DNA from: Casuarius casuarius
Taxonomy: Eukaryota; Chordata; Aves; Casuariiformes; Casuariidae
Reading direction: 5' to 3'
Assembly (NCBI GenBank): GCA_003342895.1
Contig: PTFA01000081.1
Span: 248,001 to 312,000, forward strand
DNA: 64,000 bases
Every line of letters begins with the position of its first letter. Position 1 is the stretch's first letter. A program made the position numbers and the translations under genes. The notes under the pieces were generated by a model. It ran no database searches. It worked only from the letters and a program-made list of their open reading frames with translations, and had not been told where the DNA came from. This document shows positions 62,661-64,000 of this stretch, in pieces.

Positions 62661-63065
62661 TAAAGTAATCCTCAGAGTATCAGAACTAAGAACATACAGT
62701 GTGGTGGTATCACTTTTCACAAGTATAATGTCTGCGACATACCTTTTTCTACATAAAGAAGTGCTTAGATAATGTTGGGTACAGGGACGCATTGGTCTGT
62801 GGGAACAGTCACCTTGATCTGTCATCCAAAAAGCTTGAGAACTTCTGTATAGTCATAACAGCACTTGATTTTAATCAGTTAAATGCTTTGTCCGGGATTT
62901 GATAAATTTGCCCACTCTAATCTCTCTCACCACAATAAAGCCCCTCTTAAGTATCTAATTCTTCCACACAGTCCATAAGCAGCCATTGAGGACTTAACTA
63001 GTGTCCTCATCAAGAAATGGGCCCACTGTATCTGGTTAGCAAGATACTACTATTTCTCTTTCATA
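62661..63065. other. Gene-free AT-rich stretch
   Basis: Nothing recognised. Confidence 0.55.
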
Positions 63066-63099
63066 CTTCTTTTCTTTTCTTTTCTTTTCTTTTCTTTTT
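63066..63099 (+). repeat. (TTTTC)n microsatellite
   Basis: About six near-perfect TTTTC units. They give the Phe/Ser patch of ORF 63017-63346 plus and the Lys/Arg tail of 63061-63276 minus, both artefacts. Confidence 0.9.
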
Positions 63100-64000
63100 G
63101 TCATTTAATGAGACAGAAGAGTTGCATGCCCAAAATGGAGGTGCACTGCAGGAACTTTTTTCCACTCTCAACATACTGAGGAATAAGATAAAACAGCCCC
63201 TGAGTTTGCTTTCCCCTATGCCAAAGTCTGAAGCGGCCCCAGAAGCACCAGGGTCAGGGATTAATGCCACATCCATCCCTATTCAATGCCCACAGTTGGG
63301 GCCAGGGAGCCTCGCAGTCACAGGAATCACAGTAATGGTGTTTTAGAAGTACAGGCAGTTTGGGTCCTTTCAAGCTATTGCATTCTCCTCTTATTACTGA
63401 GAATACAGTCAACAGAAAGGAAAAAAGAAATCCTTGAAAGAAAAAGTATCATTGCAAACTGACTCACTAGGTGAAGACAGTAATCACCAAATAAAATATT
63501 TCTGCTAAAAGGATAAATTTCAGAAATTCGGTTCTGGTTCTGCATCACAAATGCCCCAAAGCATATTTAGATCATGTTTACTTTCCCAAACAAGCTATTT
63601 ACAGTTAAAACAAACCCAGCCAAGAAAGGTAGATGCTCCACTGGGCTGTACACATCTGATGTGAACATCAGAGGGGAAATGCTATAGGAGAAACCCGAGA
63701 GCAGTTAAAGTTGAGCATTAAGCAAAAGAACAGAAAAATAGGCATCTCTTAGAAAATAAGACAGCACTTGACAGTTGGTGGTTAGACAACACAGAAGTGC
63801 TGTCCCTTTTCTAAGTCCTTTAAGACTAGGGACAATCGGTGGCAGCTTTAACACAGTCTCTGCTGCTCTCTAGTGGCTTTAACAATCACTCAGCTGAGCA
63901 GACCGGGTTGTTTCAGAATGGAGACAGTTAATTTAGTAGCATCTCAGACTCAATTAGGAATTCACATTAATAAACATTATTAACTTAGAAATTTGTAGGC
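63100..64000. other. Gene-free stretch to the window end
   Basis: 63120-63310 is GC-richer, the rest AT-rich. No gene or repeat family was recognised. Confidence 0.5.

Noticed and set aside
1..64000. tRNA, rRNA, snRNA or CRISPR loci
   Set aside because: No TTCGA-type B-box context with a matching acceptor stem, no snRNA or rRNA signature and no regularly spaced direct repeats were seen by eye; a covariance-model scan would settle it.
1..64000. Endogenous retrovirus or intact LINE coding region
   Set aside because: No reverse-transcriptase, gag or integrase motif was seen in any translated frame, and no paired long terminal repeats were noticed.

Overview
This window looks like non-coding nuclear DNA from a vertebrate, most likely a sauropsid (bird, crocodilian or turtle). 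It is AT-rich and CpG-poor, and every frame is broken into short ORFs; the longest is 184 codons. I found no operons, no prokaryotic signals and no recognisable protein domain. The sauropsid assignment rests on old interspersed repeats matched from memory: a CR1 LINE 3' end on the minus strand at 20846-20970, a palindrome-type repeat at 19346-19447, and copies of related ancient families at 27983-28062, 41573-41690 and 62558-62660. No primate or rodent SINE and no L1 was seen. The repeats are badly eroded, so they say little about which sauropsid this is. Three single N bases (26466, 27711, 36123) suggest a draft assembly.

Layout. 1-9.8 kb is plain AT-rich DNA with one MIR/CR1-tail-like fossil at 5.4 kb. 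9.8-11.1 kb holds a possible small exon and a GC-richer block. 11-19 kb is plain, apart from two stacked fossil repeats at 17.2-17.6 kb. 19.2-21.0 kb is the densest part: a hairpin, a palindromic repeat, a compact block that resembles a conserved regulatory element, and the CR1 fragment. 21-31.5 kb is mostly plain, with microsatellites and one possible microexon at 27.1 kb. A compound microsatellite lies at 31.6-31.8 kb. 32-44 kb carries four minus-strand fossil repeats, one repeat of the short CCCTGCCC-type family and a local CpG cluster at 39.66-39.95 kb. 44-64 kb holds two long hairpins, an E-box/homeodomain-site block, a possible 98-nt minus-strand exon, a G-quadruplex motif and several repeat fossils.

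No gene is called. The window could be a gene desert or part of a very large intron; sequence alone does not decide. The candidate exons and regulatory blocks are inferences from splice-site-like signals, local composition and small symmetries. They need cross-species alignment and RNA-seq. I did not find a convincing new biological system here.
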